Assembly: GCF_012689525.1 (NCBI RefSeq)
Contig: NZ_CP051516.1
Span: 744,001 to 808,000, forward strand
Reading direction: 5' to 3'
From: Paraburkholderia aromaticivorans
Lineage (GTDB): Bacteria; Pseudomonadota; Gammaproteobacteria; Burkholderiales; Burkholderiaceae
Length of the DNA: 64,000 nt
How positions within the stretch are numbered: position 1 is the stretch's first letter; every line of letters begins with the position of its first letter. A program made the translations under genes and the position numbers. The notes under the pieces are model-generated. The model was given only the letters and a program-made list of their open reading frames with translations. It ran no database searches and was not told the DNA's origin. Shown one piece after another: positions 48,205-57,657 of the stretch.

Positions 48205-50658
48205 ATGAACAGCAAGAAGGCGCGTGTTGGTATTGTTATCGTAACCTTCAATTCAGCGGAGGTGTTCGCGCTTGCGATCGAGAGTCTGATCAAGACCCGA
48301 AGCGATACGGAATTCGTGGTGGCCGCGATCGATAACGCATCCCGGCCGCCCGAGCGTGCCGCCGTGCAGGCCACGTTCGATCACGCCGTCGCCCAGCACG
48401 GCTTGCAAGGCGAATTCTTTCAGCAAGACAAGAACCTCGGCTTTTCCGGTGGCAATAACATCGGTATCCAGTACTGCCTGGCGGATCCGACGATCACGCA
48501 TATCTGCCTGCTCAATAGCGACGTCATCGTCACCGACCATTGGCTGGACTATCTCGTCGCGGCGGATAAGGATGCGATCGGCCCGCTGACCAACGCGTCG
48601 AACAATGAGCAGGGCATTCCCATTCCCTACCATCTCGGCGACCGCAACAGACTGGGCGAAGGCAGCGCCGCGCTCGATATGCCGGTGCTCACGGAGTTTG
48701 CGATTCGCCGGCGTGAAGGCTGGCTCGGCTTGACGGTCGACAGCGACTTCCTGAGTTACTACTGCGTGCTGTTTTCGCGTGAGCTGATCGAACGCGTAGG
48801 CGCGCTCGACGAGCGCTTCTTTCCAGGCGCATACGAAGACGACGATCACTGCGTCCGCATTTTGCAAGGCGGATTCAAAATGCACGTGGCGCGTGATGTG
48901 TATATCCACCATTGGGGCTCGGCGTCGTTCGGCAAGCTGGATGTCGTTGAGGCGCAAGGATTCGCCGCGCAGAATCGCGCGCGTTTCGAAGAGAAGCATG
49001 GCCGCGCATGGCAGGACCGCACGCGCCTGTCCGTGACTGCCTGGATGCAGGATTCGTTGTTTGCGATTGCGTCGCCGAAACGGTTTCCGATTCACCTCGA
49101 AACGCATCACCTGTACGCACGCCAGATGCGCACGCTCGTGGAAGGCCTCGAGGCCTATTCGAAGCACCTGAGTGGCGAAATCGCGTGCAGGCAGGCTGAC
49201 CAGTTGAACGATCTGCGTTCGCTGGTGATGGGGCGTCATGTCGACGAACCTGCGTCGGTGGCGTCGTTGTTGCCCGTGATCAACAGCATCGACGCGGACA
49301 TCGAGCAATACCTGTCGATGAACGGCGAAGGGGCCTCGCTGGAAGTCGCGCAGCGCATGAAGGTTCGATTCGAGTCGTTCGCTCATGAGCTGGATGCGCT
49401 GGTCGCCAGGACGTCGGGTATGGCTCGCGAGCTGACCGCAATGCAAGCCGCCAAGTCGCAGGCCAAGTCGCTCAGCCTGAAGCAGCGCGTGACGAACCGG
49501 CTGGCTCGCGCAGCGCAATTCCCCACCTCGAAGGTGAGCCGCCTCGTGCGCGGATACGAATTGTTGCAACTGATGCGTCACGGCGACGGCATTCTTTTCT
49601 TCGCTCCGTATCCGACCAAGGAGCGCGAGCGCGACGGCTATTTCCAGCGCGTCAAGGCGATCGATTCGCTGTTTCCCTCAAAACACAGGGTGTATTGCGA
49701 TGTGCGCGGTCATCCGGAGGCCAAGCCTTTCATCGAAAGGGCGGCGCATAACGCCTGGGTCCTGAATATTTCCCTGGCATCGGGCAATCAACGCCGGCTC
49801 GTCGCGCTATTGGCACGCCGCTTCAAACGCGTTTATTTCCACAGCGTCTTGCGCATGCCGAATCCGGCAGCGGAAGCGGCGCTTCGCGCGCCGGGCCTGA
49901 AATGGGTGCTCGACGTGCACGGTGTCGTGCCCGAAGAGTTTCGGATGCACAATGATTTTTTCTCCGCGCGCATCCATGACGATTGCGAGCGCATGGCGGT
50001 GGAGAAAGCGAGCCGTGTGATCGTCGTATCGCAGGCCATGGGCAACTATCTCGCGCACAAGTACCGCGAGCTGTTGCGCGCGAAAGTGATCGTGTTGCCG
50101 ATCTTCGCATTGGAAGAGGGCAGCGAAGCGGTGCGGCCCTACAAGGATGGCCGACCCACGGTCATTTATGCCGGCGGCACGCAGAAATGGCAAAACGTAC
50201 CTGCCATGATGAACGTGGTCGCGCAAGCACTGGAACACGCCGACTGGTGGATGTACACGCCGGATGTCGAGGTGATGAGAAATGCGGCGGCGCCCGAGGT
50301 TCAAAGCCACCCGAACTTCCATGTGGCCAGCGCGACGCGTGCCGAGCTCAACGAGCTGTACCAGCAGTGCCATTTCGGCTTCATTCTGCGCGACGACATG
50401 GTGGTGAACCACGTGTCCTGCCCGACGAAGTTGATCGAGTATCTGGCGTTCGGCATCGTGCCCATCGTGGACACGCCCAACATCGGCGACTTCAACACGT
50501 ACGGCATGCGTTACGTGAACGTCGAGGATTTTGCCAAGGGACTGATTCCGGACGCGGCGACGCGCATGGAGATGGCCGCGCACAATCGGGCGATCTGCGA
50601 GCGGCTGGTCGAGCAAAAGGCCACGGGCGAAAAGGAACTCATCGAGGCGCTGACTTAG
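48205..50658 (+). CDS. two-domain glycosyltransferase (GT2 + GT4/GT1-like)
   Basis: An 817-residue protein. The N-terminal GT2 domain (about 1-260) shows VGIVIVTFNSAEVF, NLGFSGGNNIG, LLNSDVIVTD and FPGAYEDDDHCVRILQGG. A helical middle (about 300-440) follows, and then a GT-B type domain (about 450-800) with ILFFAPYPTKERERDG, a VIVVSQAM loop and LRDDMVVNHVSCPTKLIEYLAFGIVP, the donor-binding E/P/S region of GT4-like enzymes. It likely adds two linkages of the polysaccharide. Confidence 0.85.
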   Translation: MNSKKARVGIVIVTFNSAEVFALAIESLIKTRSDTEFVVAAIDNASRPPERAAVQATFDHAVAQHGLQGEFFQQDKNLGFSGGNNIGIQYCLADPTITHICLLNSDVIVTDHWLDYLVAADKDAIGPLTNASNNEQGIPIPYHLGDRNRLGEGSAALDMPVLTEFAIRRREGWLGLTVDSDFLSYYCVLFSRELIERVGALDERFFPGAYEDDDHCVRILQGGFKMHVARDVYIHHWGSASFGKLDVVEAQGFAAQNRARFEEKHGRAWQDRTRLSVTAWMQDSLFAIASPKRFPIHLETHHLYARQMRTLVEGLEAYSKHLSGEIACRQADQLNDLRSLVMGRHVDEPASVASLLPVINSIDADIEQYLSMNGEGASLEVAQRMKVRFESFAHELDALVARTSGMARELTAMQAAKSQAKSLSLKQRVTNRLARAAQFPTSKVSRLVRGYELLQLMRHGDGILFFAPYPTKERERDGYFQRVKAIDSLFPSKHRVYCDVRGHPEAKPFIERAAHNAWVLNISLASGNQRRLVALLARRFKRVYFHSVLRMPNPAAEAALRAPGLKWVLDVHGVVPEEFRMHNDFFSARIHDDCERMAVEKASRVIVVSQAMGNYLAHKYRELLRAKVIVLPIFALEEGSEAVRPYKDGRPTVIYAGGTQKWQNVPAMMNVVAQALEHADWWMYTPDVEVMRNAAAPEVQSHPNFHVASATRAELNELYQQCHFGFILRDDMVVNHVSCPTKLIEYLAFGIVPIVDTPNIGDFNTYGMRYVNVEDFAKGLIPDAATRMEMAAHNRAICERLVEQKATGEKELIEALT

Positions 50659-50740
50659 TCGGCTAACCGGGGCCGCCGCGCACGAGAGGCGGGCGGCTCC
50701 CGATCACAGCTTTGTGTAAAGCTGTTCATCAACAAAGAGA

Positions 50741-52222
50741 GTGGTCTTGGACGATATAGCTATCCACGTTCGCGATTTGAGCAAGCGTTACGAACTTTAT
50801 GCGAAGCCTCACCATCGGCTGGCGCAGATGCTGCTTCGTGGGCGTCGGCAGTTTTTCGGCGAATTCTGGCCGCTGCGCAACATCTCCTTCAACGTGAAGA
50901 AGGGCGAAGCGGTAGGCATCGTGGGCCGTAACGGCGCCGGTAAATCGACGCTGCTGCAGATCATCGCCGGCGTCCTGTCGCCCACTCAGGGCGACGTGGA
51001 GGTCCATGGCCGGGTCGCGGCTCTGCTGGAATTGGGCAGCGGTTTCAATCCGGAGTTTACTGGCCGCGAGAACGCGTATCTGAACGGCTCGATTCTTGGC
51101 CTGACGCGGAAGGAAATGGACGCGGCGATGCCGGAGATCATCCGCTTCGCGGCGATCGGCGATTTCTTCGACCAACCTGTCAAGCACTACTCGAGCGGGA
51201 TGATGGTGCGCGTCGCATTCGCGGTGCAGGTGCAACTGAACCCGGATGTGCTGATCGTCGACGAGGCACTGGCAGTGGGCGACGCGCTGTTCCAGAAGCG
51301 CTGCTATCAGCGCATTCGCCAGCTGCGGGATCGTGGCGTCGCGATTCTCTTCGTGTCGCACGACATCGAGTCGGTTCGAACGTTTACCGACCGCGCGATT
51401 TTGCTCCACCACGGCGAGGTCATGGCGGCAGGACCGTCCGGCGAAGTCGTGCTGGCCTATCGCAAACTGTTGCACGACGAGGAAAACCTCGCCAAGCAGA
51501 AGGAGATCGCCGAGCACAAGCAGGCGCTCAAGGCGGACACCGCACCGAAGGTCGCGGCGCCTGTGGAATCGCCGCAGTTGACGGCGCCTGCCGCGACGGC
51601 CGAACCGCTCGAGGCCGCTGCCGCCGAAGGGCATCTCGGGCAAGCCGTGTCGAACGTCGCGGACGCAGCGGATCAGATGGAAACGGAGGCGCGCAACGAA
51701 GGAGGCAAGTTCGAATTCGGCAGCCTCGAAGCGCTGATTACGGACGTCTCCGTGTTGGACGGCGCTGGCGAGCAATGCACCACGTTCTACACCGGCGATA
51801 CGATCAAGATCGTGGTGAAATTCTCGATCCGTGAAGACATGGACAAGCTCTATGTCAACCTGCGTATCCGCAACAAGGAAGGCATCAAGATGTACTCCTG
51901 GGGGACGTTCAACCAGGACGCCGAGTTGATTGCCGGCAAGCAGGACGGTTTCATTTTCTGGAACCGCAAATTCCGCGCGGGCGAAGAGCATTCCGTCGTC
52001 TTCACGATGGACTCCTGCTCGCTGGGCGAAAATTTCTACGAAGTGCAGGCTTCGCTGATCCATCAGGAGTCGATGAACTTCTCCGATCAGGCGATCTTGC
52101 ACTGGATCGACGAGGCCGCGTTCTTCATGGTCCGCGCGCGCGTCGACACGCATTTCTTCGGCGGCGTGTGCGATCTGCACATGCGCGCCGAACTTGAAGC
52201 ACCCACCGGCGAAGCCTCGTAA
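50741..52222 (+). CDS. wzt: O-antigen ABC exporter ATPase with carbohydrate-binding tail (Wzt-like)
   Basis: A 493-residue protein starting at GTG. The ABC domain (about 1-240) has Walker A GRNGAGKSTLL, signature YSSGMMVRV and Walker B LIVDEALAVGD. A charged, then Ala/Pro-rich linker (about 250-320) leads to a C-terminal Wzt_C domain (about 325-490, ITDVSVLDGAGEQ ... FFGGVCDLHMRAEL), which in such systems recognises the modified chain end before export. With the permease at 47360 it forms the exporter. The N-terminus (about 1-40, KRYELYAKPHHRL) is as in Wzt. Confidence 0.92.
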   Translation: MVLDDIAIHVRDLSKRYELYAKPHHRLAQMLLRGRRQFFGEFWPLRNISFNVKKGEAVGIVGRNGAGKSTLLQIIAGVLSPTQGDVEVHGRVAALLELGSGFNPEFTGRENAYLNGSILGLTRKEMDAAMPEIIRFAAIGDFFDQPVKHYSSGMMVRVAFAVQVQLNPDVLIVDEALAVGDALFQKRCYQRIRQLRDRGVAILFVSHDIESVRTFTDRAILLHHGEVMAAGPSGEVVLAYRKLLHDEENLAKQKEIAEHKQALKADTAPKVAAPVESPQLTAPAATAEPLEAAAAEGHLGQAVSNVADAADQMETEARNEGGKFEFGSLEALITDVSVLDGAGEQCTTFYTGDTIKIVVKFSIREDMDKLYVNLRIRNKEGIKMYSWGTFNQDAELIAGKQDGFIFWNRKFRAGEEHSVVFTMDSCSLGENFYEVQASLIHQESMNFSDQAILHWIDEAAFFMVRARVDTHFFGGVCDLHMRAELEAPTGEAS

Positions 52223-52307
52223 GTCAACGCCCGTCAGTCGCAACAATCAGGTCGGCTGACTTTCTTCGACAAAACGGCTCGCCGTACAAAACCTTGGTAT
52301 TGACTGT

Positions 52308-55300
52308 ATGACCGTGTTTTCAAGCCACGATGTGCGAGCATGCTTGCGCCAGTGCGTCACCTGTTTCGGGCACGGCAGGATCCTGTACATCGGCGCGCAT
52401 GCCGCTGATGCGCTCGACTTCCTGCTGGCCGCGGGAACCGATCCGTACGCGCTTTCGCTCGACGCGGATGGCGGGGCGCAAGCCGATCATCGGTTCGTGT
52501 CCGACCGGCTTGAAGCGGCGTCCGTCACGGCGCCCGCTCTCGACATTGCCCGGCGTGAATCTTTCGACGCGGCGATCGTGGTTCTCGCGCCGGACAGCGT
52601 GGCCGCCGAAGCGGCGGCGTGGCTCAGGCTGATTGCGGATGCGGGGATCAGGAACGTCGCGCTGGTGACGCCGGTCGCGCAGAACGGGACCGATGCTGTA
52701 TCAGCCGACCAGTCCAAAAAACAGGCCTTCGAACTTGGGTTTCGCATTCACGCCCGCTCGACATTCGCGCGGCTGACTCATCCGCTGCCGCCGTTGTGCG
52801 GCTACGAAGTCTGCGCGTTCGAGCGTGCCGCGAACGCGTCGACGGAACAAAGCCCCGCGGTAGCCGAAGATATCTTGCGGCATACCGACCCGGCGTCGCA
52901 AACCGCAGTCGCTGAGTTCACGCAGATCGACGGTTTCGTTCGAGTCGGCGACGCCGTTCTCGTGCTGGACGACACGGTCGGTAGTGGCGCCTACATCGTT
53001 GCGCAGAATTCGACCGCGCGCCACGTGCTCGGCATCGTGCCGGACGCGCTGCGGTGCGGCTATGCGTCGACTCAGTATGGCGTTGCTGGACGCGTCGATT
53101 TCAAGCCGTGGGCCAGCGAGGTATTGCATGACCTTGCGAGCCATTCATTCGACGTGGTGATTTGCCGTGACGTTCGCCGATTCGCGCCGCTCGACTGGCC
53201 GCGACTCGCCGACATCGTGCGGCCCGGCGGCCGGTTGATTCTGGGGCTACAGGCGCCGGAGAGTACGGGCGACGCATCCGTCGAATTACAGTCTCCGGTC
53301 GAACTGCTGCGCTCGAGTACCGGTTCGACCCACGCAAGCTGGCTGCCGGAATGCGCGTTTATTTCGCCGCCGGGGGCGCCGTCGGACGTCGCCTGGCGCA
53401 AGATGGCACTCGACGAGCGCCTGGTGGCCAGCGACGGTCGCCTGATCGTGGTTTCGATGCGCGATCCCGTCGGCGCGGATGCGTCGGCTTTTGTCGACAC
53501 GATGTACCAGCACGCGGATTCGCCGTCGTTCAATGTATTGCCGGACGGACGCAGCATGGTGAATCCATGGCTCTTCAGGAGCATGGTGACCATCGGCACG
53601 CGCATGAACAACGATGCCGAATTGGGGAGCCTGCAGGCGCGAGTCCTGGAGCAGGCGCCGCACGACACCGCCGACTACGGCGCCGCGCTTTGCGGCCACG
53701 CGTATCGCGTGCTTGCCGCACGGGCCTCGACGGACACGGTGCGCACGTGCGTGGCGGAAATTCAGGCGTACCTCGATACGAATAAGAAGGACGCACAATA
53801 TCTGCGCTGGTCGATTTCGCAGAGTTTTGTGGCCGCGAAACTCTTGCAGGCGGTAGGCGATCTGGACGGTGCCGAGGCTTGGGCATTGAAGTGCGCCGCG
53901 ATGGACCCGGTTCCGTTTAGTCCGCTGCTGACAACCAAGACGGTTGCCGCGCTCGATCTGGCGGCCAGCTTTGCCGTAGCCCGCCGCGACTACGAGGCCG
54001 CGCGCCGGTATCTCGAGCGGGCGGTGCAGGAAGTCCAACGGGTTCTGTCGGGCGACTGGGTGAACATTCTCGGCGACACGGCGAAGCCATTGAGCTTCGG
54101 GTTGCCGGAAGTGTCGCAACTGGCCGAATTGGGCGCACGGTGTGCTTATCTTCTGAATTATCTTGCCGACGCCGAGTATCGGCCCGGGCTGGTGTGGCGT
54201 GAACACCGGGGATTTTACGAGCGTGTGTTCGAAGCAAAGGACACACAGGTCGCAGCCTTGTTGGAACGCAACACCTTCCTGTACGGCGAGACACAGCGTC
54301 TGGAGGATGTCGCCCGGCACTTGAAAGGCGAAGCCGACCGGCTGGAAGGCGTCATCCAGCAAGGCAAGGATGAGGCAGATCGTCTTGAAGGCGTGATTAG
54401 AGAGAAGGATCGCGAAGTGGCTGGTCTCAGACAGGCCGCTGCTGCAGACGAAGCAGAAAAGGCTCGTCTCGCGGTTGCGCTCAAGGAACAGGTGCTCACT
54501 AGCGAGGCGTTGCGTGTGGCCGTTGCGCGAACCTTGAAGGCCAGGTTGCTGCGCGCGGCTCGTGCGCTTTCGCGGCGGCTCGGCGTGGCGGGTCGCGTCC
54601 GCCGGCCCGCACCGGCCGCTCCGCCCCCGGCGCCGGTCGCGACGCCCGTCAAGCGCTTTCCCAATGCGCCGTTGTTGCTGGACGAACGGCGCGTCGCGCA
54701 GTGGCTCGGGCAGTTCGACGCGGATGCGCCGCGCTGGGCCTCCAGCCAGGCGCTCGCGACCGTCTTGTCGGCAAGCGAGCGTGGTGCGGCCGACCTGAAT
54801 GCGGATGACGCGCAACTGAAAATCATCGCCGCCGCCGATTTGCCGTCTTTGAGACCGCAGGCGCCTGGCGTGGTGATCGTCGTCGTGTTCGAGGCGGGCG
54901 ACAACCCGTTCGCGTTGCGCAGCGACGTCTACGACCATGTGGACTTGTGTATTGCACTCGACCATCACGTGTTCCTGGGACTGGCGCTGCTTCACCCCAT
55001 GGTGATCGAAGCAGCGCCCGCGAATGTCGTCGACTCCGCGCGCCGTTTCTGGAAAGCGATCAATAGCACGCAGTCGCTGATCGTGCCGGACGCTGCCGCC
55101 TTCAACCCGTCAGTCGCGCCGGTCGTCATGCTGCAGGTCGACAGCTTCATGGTCGGCGGTCTCGAACGTGTCGTCTTCGACTTGCTGGACCGTTTGGGCA
55201 AGGCGGGCTTTCAGGCCATGCTCGGCGTCACGGGCGACATCGCGACCGAGGCCGAGGCCGAACTCAAGCAACGCCAGTTCAACTACGTGCGCCTGCCGGG

Positions 55301-56360
55301 CGATCCCGCTGAGCTTCGCGCAGTGCTGGTCGAGCGGAAGGTGGCGCTCGTCAATGCTCACTATTCGCTGTCGCTCAGCGAGGTGTGCGCTTCGCTGAAA
55401 ATACCGTTCGTCCAGACCGTGCATAACATGTACATGTGGCTCGACGCCGCGGGCAAGGAACAGTGGCGTCGCGTGGATGAGGTGACGGACGCGTATATCT
55501 GCGTATCGGCTAACGTCGCGATGTTCGCCGATGTGAATCTGCGCCTGAGCGCGGACCGCATGATCGTTGTGCCGAACGGCTGCGACTCGGGCAGCGCGAT
55601 GCCCCTGCTCGAACCGGAGCGCGACCTCGCGCTGCGCGAGGAACTCGGATTTCCGGCGGATAGTCCGGTCTTCGTCAACGTCGCCTCGATCAATCCGGTG
55701 AAAGGTCAGGGTTTGTTGATCGACGCGTTTGCGATCGCGCATGCGAAGCGGCCCGACATCCGCCTCGTGATCCTCGGCAAGCATTCGGATGCCGGCTACG
55801 CCGCGCGGCTCCAGGAGCGCATCGCACATCACGGCCTACAGAGCGTGGTGTCGATGCCCGGCTACCGGTCCGACGTCTATCGATTCGTCGATCTGGCGCG
55901 CGCAGTCGTGATGCCGTCCTTTACCGAAGGCTGGAGTCTGGCGATATCGGAGACGCTTCAGCGCAACGCGCCGGTCATCGCCACCGATGTCGGCGGCGCC
56001 CGCGAACAGTTGATTGGCGAGGCAAGCACAGTGATTCGCGCCTATCGTGACGACTGGTCGACACTGGACGGCGCCGAGTTCTACCAGGCCATCGCCAACG
56101 AGTGGGAACTGCACGCGGTTCGCGACGAACTGGCCAGAACGATGGTCGAGCACGCCGGGCGGCCGGTGCGCCAGCCGCGCGAGGGTCTGCAGCAATCGTT
56201 CCAGTCGATGACACCGACGGAAGCGTACACGCGGCACGCGGAGGTTTTCGCGGCCATCCTGACTCGCACGAACGCCGATTGCGTTCGCTATGCGTCGTAT
56301 CTGCCTCAGCGTCAAAGCCGTTACTTCAAGTTGACCGATACGCGGCCCGAAGTGGTCTGA
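52308..56360 (+). CDS. giant multi-domain protein with C-terminal GT4 glycosyltransferase
   Basis: A 1350-residue protein. N-terminal methyltransferase-like parts (about 15-130 with GRILYIGAHAADALDFLLAAG; about 200-330 with VLVLDDTVGSGAYI and FDVVICRDVRRFAPLDW), a helical TPR-like middle (about 430-640) and a coiled coil with a repeated ADRLEGVI unit (about 660-730). A Pro/Ala linker is followed by a GT-B/GT4 domain (about 940-1330): VDSFMVGGLERVVFDLLD, VNVASINPVKGQGLLIDAF, PSFTEGWSLAISETL. The methyltransferase motifs are weak and may be structural. Such giants can control chain length or cap the chain; that is inference. Confidence 0.75.
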   Translation: MTVFSSHDVRACLRQCVTCFGHGRILYIGAHAADALDFLLAAGTDPYALSLDADGGAQADHRFVSDRLEAASVTAPALDIARRESFDAAIVVLAPDSVAAEAAAWLRLIADAGIRNVALVTPVAQNGTDAVSADQSKKQAFELGFRIHARSTFARLTHPLPPLCGYEVCAFERAANASTEQSPAVAEDILRHTDPASQTAVAEFTQIDGFVRVGDAVLVLDDTVGSGAYIVAQNSTARHVLGIVPDALRCGYASTQYGVAGRVDFKPWASEVLHDLASHSFDVVICRDVRRFAPLDWPRLADIVRPGGRLILGLQAPESTGDASVELQSPVELLRSSTGSTHASWLPECAFISPPGAPSDVAWRKMALDERLVASDGRLIVVSMRDPVGADASAFVDTMYQHADSPSFNVLPDGRSMVNPWLFRSMVTIGTRMNNDAELGSLQARVLEQAPHDTADYGAALCGHAYRVLAARASTDTVRTCVAEIQAYLDTNKKDAQYLRWSISQSFVAAKLLQAVGDLDGAEAWALKCAAMDPVPFSPLLTTKTVAALDLAASFAVARRDYEAARRYLERAVQEVQRVLSGDWVNILGDTAKPLSFGLPEVSQLAELGARCAYLLNYLADAEYRPGLVWREHRGFYERVFEAKDTQVAALLERNTFLYGETQRLEDVARHLKGEADRLEGVIQQGKDEADRLEGVIREKDREVAGLRQAAAADEAEKARLAVALKEQVLTSEALRVAVARTLKARLLRAARALSRRLGVAGRVRRPAPAAPPPAPVATPVKRFPNAPLLLDERRVAQWLGQFDADAPRWASSQALATVLSASERGAADLNADDAQLKIIAAADLPSLRPQAPGVVIVVVFEAGDNPFALRSDVYDHVDLCIALDHHVFLGLALLHPMVIEAAPANVVDSARRFWKAINSTQSLIVPDAAAFNPSVAPVVMLQVDSFMVGGLERVVFDLLDRLGKAGFQAMLGVTGDIATEAEAELKQRQFNYVRLPGDPAELRAVLVERKVALVNAHYSLSLSEVCASLKIPFVQTVHNMYMWLDAAGKEQWRRVDEVTDAYICVSANVAMFADVNLRLSADRMIVVPNGCDSGSAMPLLEPERDLALREELGFPADSPVFVNVASINPVKGQGLLIDAFAIAHAKRPDIRLVILGKHSDAGYAARLQERIAHHGLQSVVSMPGYRSDVYRFVDLARAVVMPSFTEGWSLAISETLQRNAPVIATDVGGAREQLIGEASTVIRAYRDDWSTLDGAEFYQAIANEWELHAVRDELARTMVEHAGRPVRQPREGLQQSFQSMTPTEAYTRHAEVFAAILTRTNADCVRYASYLPQRQSRYFKLTDTRPEVV

Positions 56361-56387
56361 AGCTGCTGGTTTCAAAGGATATCTACC

Positions 56388-57524
56388 ATGGCAAAGAAAA
56401 AAGTAGTGGTGTTTGCCGGCACACGGCCGGAAGCGATCAAGGTCATCTCGGTGGTGCAGGCGCTGCGCGCGGCTCACGACGATTTCGACGTGTGCCTGTG
56501 CTCGGTCGGGCAGCATCGGGAAATGTTGATGCAGGCTTTCGCGGACTTCGGCGTGACGCCGGACGCGAGTCTGGACGTGATGTCGCAGAATCAGTCGCTG
56601 GCGGGGCTGAGCGCGCGTCTCTTCACCGCGATCGATGAATTCCTCGCCGCGCAGTCGCCCGACATCATCCTCGTGCAGGGCGACACGATGACCGTTCAGG
56701 TGGCCGCGTTGACGGCGTTCTATCGTCGCATTCGCGTCGGGCACATCGAAGCCGGGTTGCGCAGCCATGACATGGCCGCGCCGTTTCCGGAGGAACTCAA
56801 TCGACGTGTGGCGTCGCTCGTGACCGACGTCCATTTCGCGCCGACGGAATTGTCGAAGAAGAATCTGCTGGCGGAGCAGGTGCCCGCGGAGCAGATCTTC
56901 GTGACCGGCAATACCGTGGTGGACGCGCTGTATCTGATGCTCGATCGCCTGAAGAACGAGCACGTCGAATTGCCGGAGCGAGTCGAGGCCGCGCTCGCGG
57001 AAGGGCGGCGCATCGTGCTGGTGACGGGGCATCGTCGCGAGAGCTTCGGGCCTGGGTTCGAGAACATCTGCACGGCGTTGCGGACAATCGCCGAGGCGCA
57101 TCCGGACGTACGTATCGTCTATCCGGTGCATATGAACCCGAAGGTCCGGGAAGTGGTCAACCGCGTGTTGAGCGATCAGCCGGGCGTCTATCTGGAAGAG
57201 CCGCTGACCTACAAGCCGTTTCAGCGGCTCATGGCGGCGAGCCACATCATCCTGACCGATTCGGGCGGGATTCAGGAGGAAGGGCCCGCGTTGGGTAAGC
57301 CGGTTCTCGTGATGCGCGATGTGACCGAGCGGCCGGAAGGCGTCGAATCCGGCGTCAACAAACTGGTCGGCACGGATGTGGACACGATCGTTCGTGAGAC
57401 GGCGCGTTTGCTCGACGATCCCGCTGCATATCAGGCGATGTCCGCCGGCAAAAACCCGTTTGGCGATGGAACCGCGGGCGCTCAGATCGTTGCCATTCTG
57501 AAGTCGATGTTCGCGCAGTCCTGA
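56388..57524 (+). CDS. wecB: UDP-N-acetylglucosamine 2-epimerase (non-hydrolysing)
   Basis: A 378-residue GT-B-fold epimerase producing UDP-ManNAc. FAGTRPEAIK (about 9-18), VQGDTMTVQ, GHIEAGLRSHD, VTGHRRESFG, LTDSGGIQEEGPALGKPVLVMRDVTERPE are all canonical. It follows the giant glycosyltransferase by 27 bases. Its product suggests ManNAc or a derivative in the polysaccharide; a wecC-like dehydrogenase was not found in the window. Confidence 0.95.
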   Translation: MAKKKVVVFAGTRPEAIKVISVVQALRAAHDDFDVCLCSVGQHREMLMQAFADFGVTPDASLDVMSQNQSLAGLSARLFTAIDEFLAAQSPDIILVQGDTMTVQVAALTAFYRRIRVGHIEAGLRSHDMAAPFPEELNRRVASLVTDVHFAPTELSKKNLLAEQVPAEQIFVTGNTVVDALYLMLDRLKNEHVELPERVEAALAEGRRIVLVTGHRRESFGPGFENICTALRTIAEAHPDVRIVYPVHMNPKVREVVNRVLSDQPGVYLEEPLTYKPFQRLMAASHIILTDSGGIQEEGPALGKPVLVMRDVTERPEGVESGVNKLVGTDVDTIVRETARLLDDPAAYQAMSAGKNPFGDGTAGAQIVAILKSMFAQS

Positions 57525-57571
57525 TTGGCATTCCGCTGGCAGTTGCGGGCCGGGCATCGTTGAGCTCGCCC

Positions 57572-57595
57572 GCTTGCGCTTGCGCTTGCGCTTGC
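57572..57595. repeat. hexanucleotide repeat (GCTTGC)x4
   Basis: Four exact GCTTGC units in the 133-base gap between wecB and the next membrane-protein gene. It is outside coding sequence; slippage could alter the leader of the downstream gene. Confidence 0.8.
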
Positions 57596-57657
57596 GTTCA
57601 GTCCGCATTCGGCCGACCGCTGTCAGTGTGCAATGTCGTATTGATCGATAAAAAAAT

